Below, one piece after another: positions 13,123 through 14,074 of a stretch of DNA of 14,074 nt. The stretch is from JAAYZM01 sp964510785 (GTDB lineage Bacteria > Actinomycetota > Actinomycetes > Actinomycetales > Cellulomonadaceae): NCBI GenBank assembly GCA_964510785.1, contig CAZECM010000076.1, positions 1-14,074 of the forward strand, in the 5' to 3' direction. The notes under the pieces were generated by a model that saw nothing but the letters and a program-made list of their open reading frames with translations, ran no database searches and had not been told where the DNA came from. The translations under genes were made by a program, and so were the position numbers. The number at the start of each line of letters is the position of its first letter. The stretch's first letter is position 1.

Positions 13123-14074
13123 ATGACGCAGACCCTCGACCAGACGCCTGCGACGGCGCAGCAACCGGCCGTCCGCACCTACCTCGTGCGCACGCTCGGC
13201 TGCCAGATGAACGTGCACGACTCCGAGCACATGGCCGGCATGCTCGAGCAGCAGGGGCTCGTCGCGGCCGAGCCGGGGGACGCCGCCGCCGACCGCGCCG
13301 ACGTCATCGTCATCAACACCTGCGCCGTGCGCGAGAACGCCGCGGACAAGCTCTACGGCAACCTCGGCCGCCTCGCGCAGCTCAAGCGGGAGCGCCCGGG
13401 CATGCAGATCGCCGTCGGCGGCTGCCTCGCGCAGAAGGACCGGGCCGGGATCGTGGCACGAGCCCCGTGGGTCGACGTCGTCTTCGGCACCCACAACCTC
13501 GACGCACTGCCCGTGCNNNNNNNNNNCGGCATGCTCGAGCAGCAGGGGCTCGTCGCGGCCGAGCCGGGGGGCGGCACCCACAACCTCGACGCACTGCCCG
13601 TGCTGCTCGACCGCGCCCGGCACAACGAGCGCGCCGAGGTGGAGATCGCCGAGTCGCTCCAGGTGTTCCCCTCGACCCTGCCCACGCGTCGCGAGTCCGT
13701 CTACGCAGGCTGGGTGTCCATCTCGGTGGGCTGCAACAACACGTGCACGTTCTGCATCGTGCCCCACCTGCGTGGCAAGGAGCGCGACCGTCGCCCGGGG
13801 GAGATCCTCGCGGAGGTGGCCGCGCTCGTGGATCAGGGCGCGATCGAGGTCACGCTGCTGGGCCAGAACGTCAACTCCTACGGTGTCGAGTTCGGCGATC
13901 GCGGCGCCTTCGCGAAGCTGCTGCGTGCCGCAGGCGCCACGCCCGGTCTCGAACGGCTGCGCTTCACCTCGCCACATCCCGCGGCCTTCACGGACGACGT
14001 CATCGAGGCGATGGCCGAGGTGCCCACCGTGATGCCCCAGCTCCACATGCCGCTGCAGTCCGGCTCGGACGCCG
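13123..14074 (+). CDS. miaB: tRNA-2-methylthio-N6-dimethylallyladenosine synthase MiaB (3' end outside window; contains an assembly error)
   Basis: MiaB is a radical-SAM methylthiotransferase that adds a methylthio group to isopentenyl-adenosine 37 of tRNAs reading UNN codons. The N-terminal domain has the three auxiliary-cluster cysteines C27 (TLGCQMN), C67 (INTCAVRE) and C101 (GGCLAQK). The radical-SAM triplet CNNTCTFC is encoded at 13732-13755, followed by IVPHLRGKERDRRPGEI, LLGQNVNSYG and the PQLHMPLQSGSD block at the window end. The frame stays open across the ten N, but 13517-13603 (87 bases, 29 codons) is a spurious insertion made of N and repeated miaB sequence. Without it, ...LDALPV joins LLDRARHNERAEVEI as in normal actinobacterial MiaB. 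ATG 13123 is the first plausible start. The TRAM domain lies beyond the window. Confidence 0.93.
   Translation, partial: MTQTLDQTPATAQQPAVRTYLVRTLGCQMNVHDSEHMAGMLEQQGLVAAEPGDAAADRADVIVINTCAVRENAADKLYGNLGRLAQLKRERPGMQIAVGGCLAQKDRAGIVARAPWVDVVFGTHNLDALPVXXXXGMLEQQGLVAAEPGGGTHNLDALPVLLDRARHNERAEVEIAESLQVFPSTLPTRRESVYAGWVSISVGCNNTCTFCIVPHLRGKERDRRPGEILAEVAALVDQGAIEVTLLGQNVNSYGVEFGDRGAFAKLLRAAGATPGLERLRFTSPHPAAFTDDVIEAMAEVPTVMPQLHMPLQSGSDA
13517..13526. other. Assembly gap (10 N) inside miaB
   Basis: Ten N join two contig ends. The sequence on the right of the gap repeats sequence already seen on the left, so nothing appears to be missing. The true length of the gap is probably negative, meaning the contigs overlap. 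Confidence 0.95.
13527..13603 (+). repeat. Chimeric repeat of earlier miaB sequence after the gap
   Basis: Bases 13527-13570 are an exact 44-base copy of 13236-13279. After one extra G, bases 13572-13603 are an exact 32-base copy of 13485-13516, the sequence that ends at the gap. The right contig therefore overlaps the left by 32 bases and carries a chimeric tip in which 13280-13484 is skipped. Together with the N run it adds 29 codons in frame, so the error is easy to miss in a translation. Confidence 0.93.

Noticed and set aside
13236..13603. A CRISPR array or a real tandem duplication in miaB
   Set aside because: There are only two copies of each segment, directly at an N gap, and removing them restores a normal protein, so an assembly error is the better explanation.
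13048..14046. 332-codon minus-strand ORF opposite miaB
   Set aside because: MiaB on the + strand has all six cluster-binding cysteines; the antisense frame stays open only because of codon bias.

Overview
This window comes from a high-GC actinobacterium (Actinomycetota), most likely Micrococcales. The signs are the very high G+C, frequent GTG and TTG starts, actinobacterial RecA, RecX and MiaB sequences, and a gluABCD glutamate transporter lying between recX and miaB, as I recall for Corynebacterium glutamicum. The genus cannot be fixed from the sequence.

Layout. Positions 1-2386 hold housekeeping genes on the + strand: the 3' end of recA, recX (5 bases later) and rny (RNase Y). Positions 2387-9693 look like an accessory block set into an otherwise conserved neighbourhood: a LacI-family repressor (+), a convergent MFS transporter (-), a 305-base divergent control region, and a five-gene Liv-type ABC importer operon (binding lipoprotein, LivH, LivM, LivG, LivF; +). 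Positions 9722-13002 hold the glutamate ABC transporter gluABCD on the - strand, converging on the liv operon. After a 120-base divergent intergenic region, miaB starts at 13123 and runs off the end.

How it fits together. The MFS/liv intergenic region is readable. Two divergent promoters share the form TTGACG-N18-TANNNT. One LacI-type palindrome with a central CG sits at the predicted MFS start point, and two lie just downstream of the liv start point. The nearby LacI protein is therefore the obvious candidate repressor of both transporters. A second signal, GTNAC half-sites spaced 11-12 bases apart, lies about 40-70 bases upstream of the predicted start points of both the liv operon and gluA. 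It resembles the GlnR (OmpR-family) nitrogen-control box, which suggests that the two amino-acid-type importers share nitrogen regulation. Very short ORFs end inside the GTGA start overlaps of lacI and of the liv binding-protein gene. A perfect 17-bp hairpin separates gluB from gluC.

Sequence quality. There are two runs of ten N. The one in gluA breaks the frame and appears to stand for about 17 missing bases. The one in miaB is followed by 77 bases that repeat earlier miaB sequence, almost certainly an assembly error. Removing 13517-13603 restores a normal MiaB. Apart from the regulatory details, the gene content is ordinary, and I see no new enzyme system, mobile element, CRISPR array or RNA gene.
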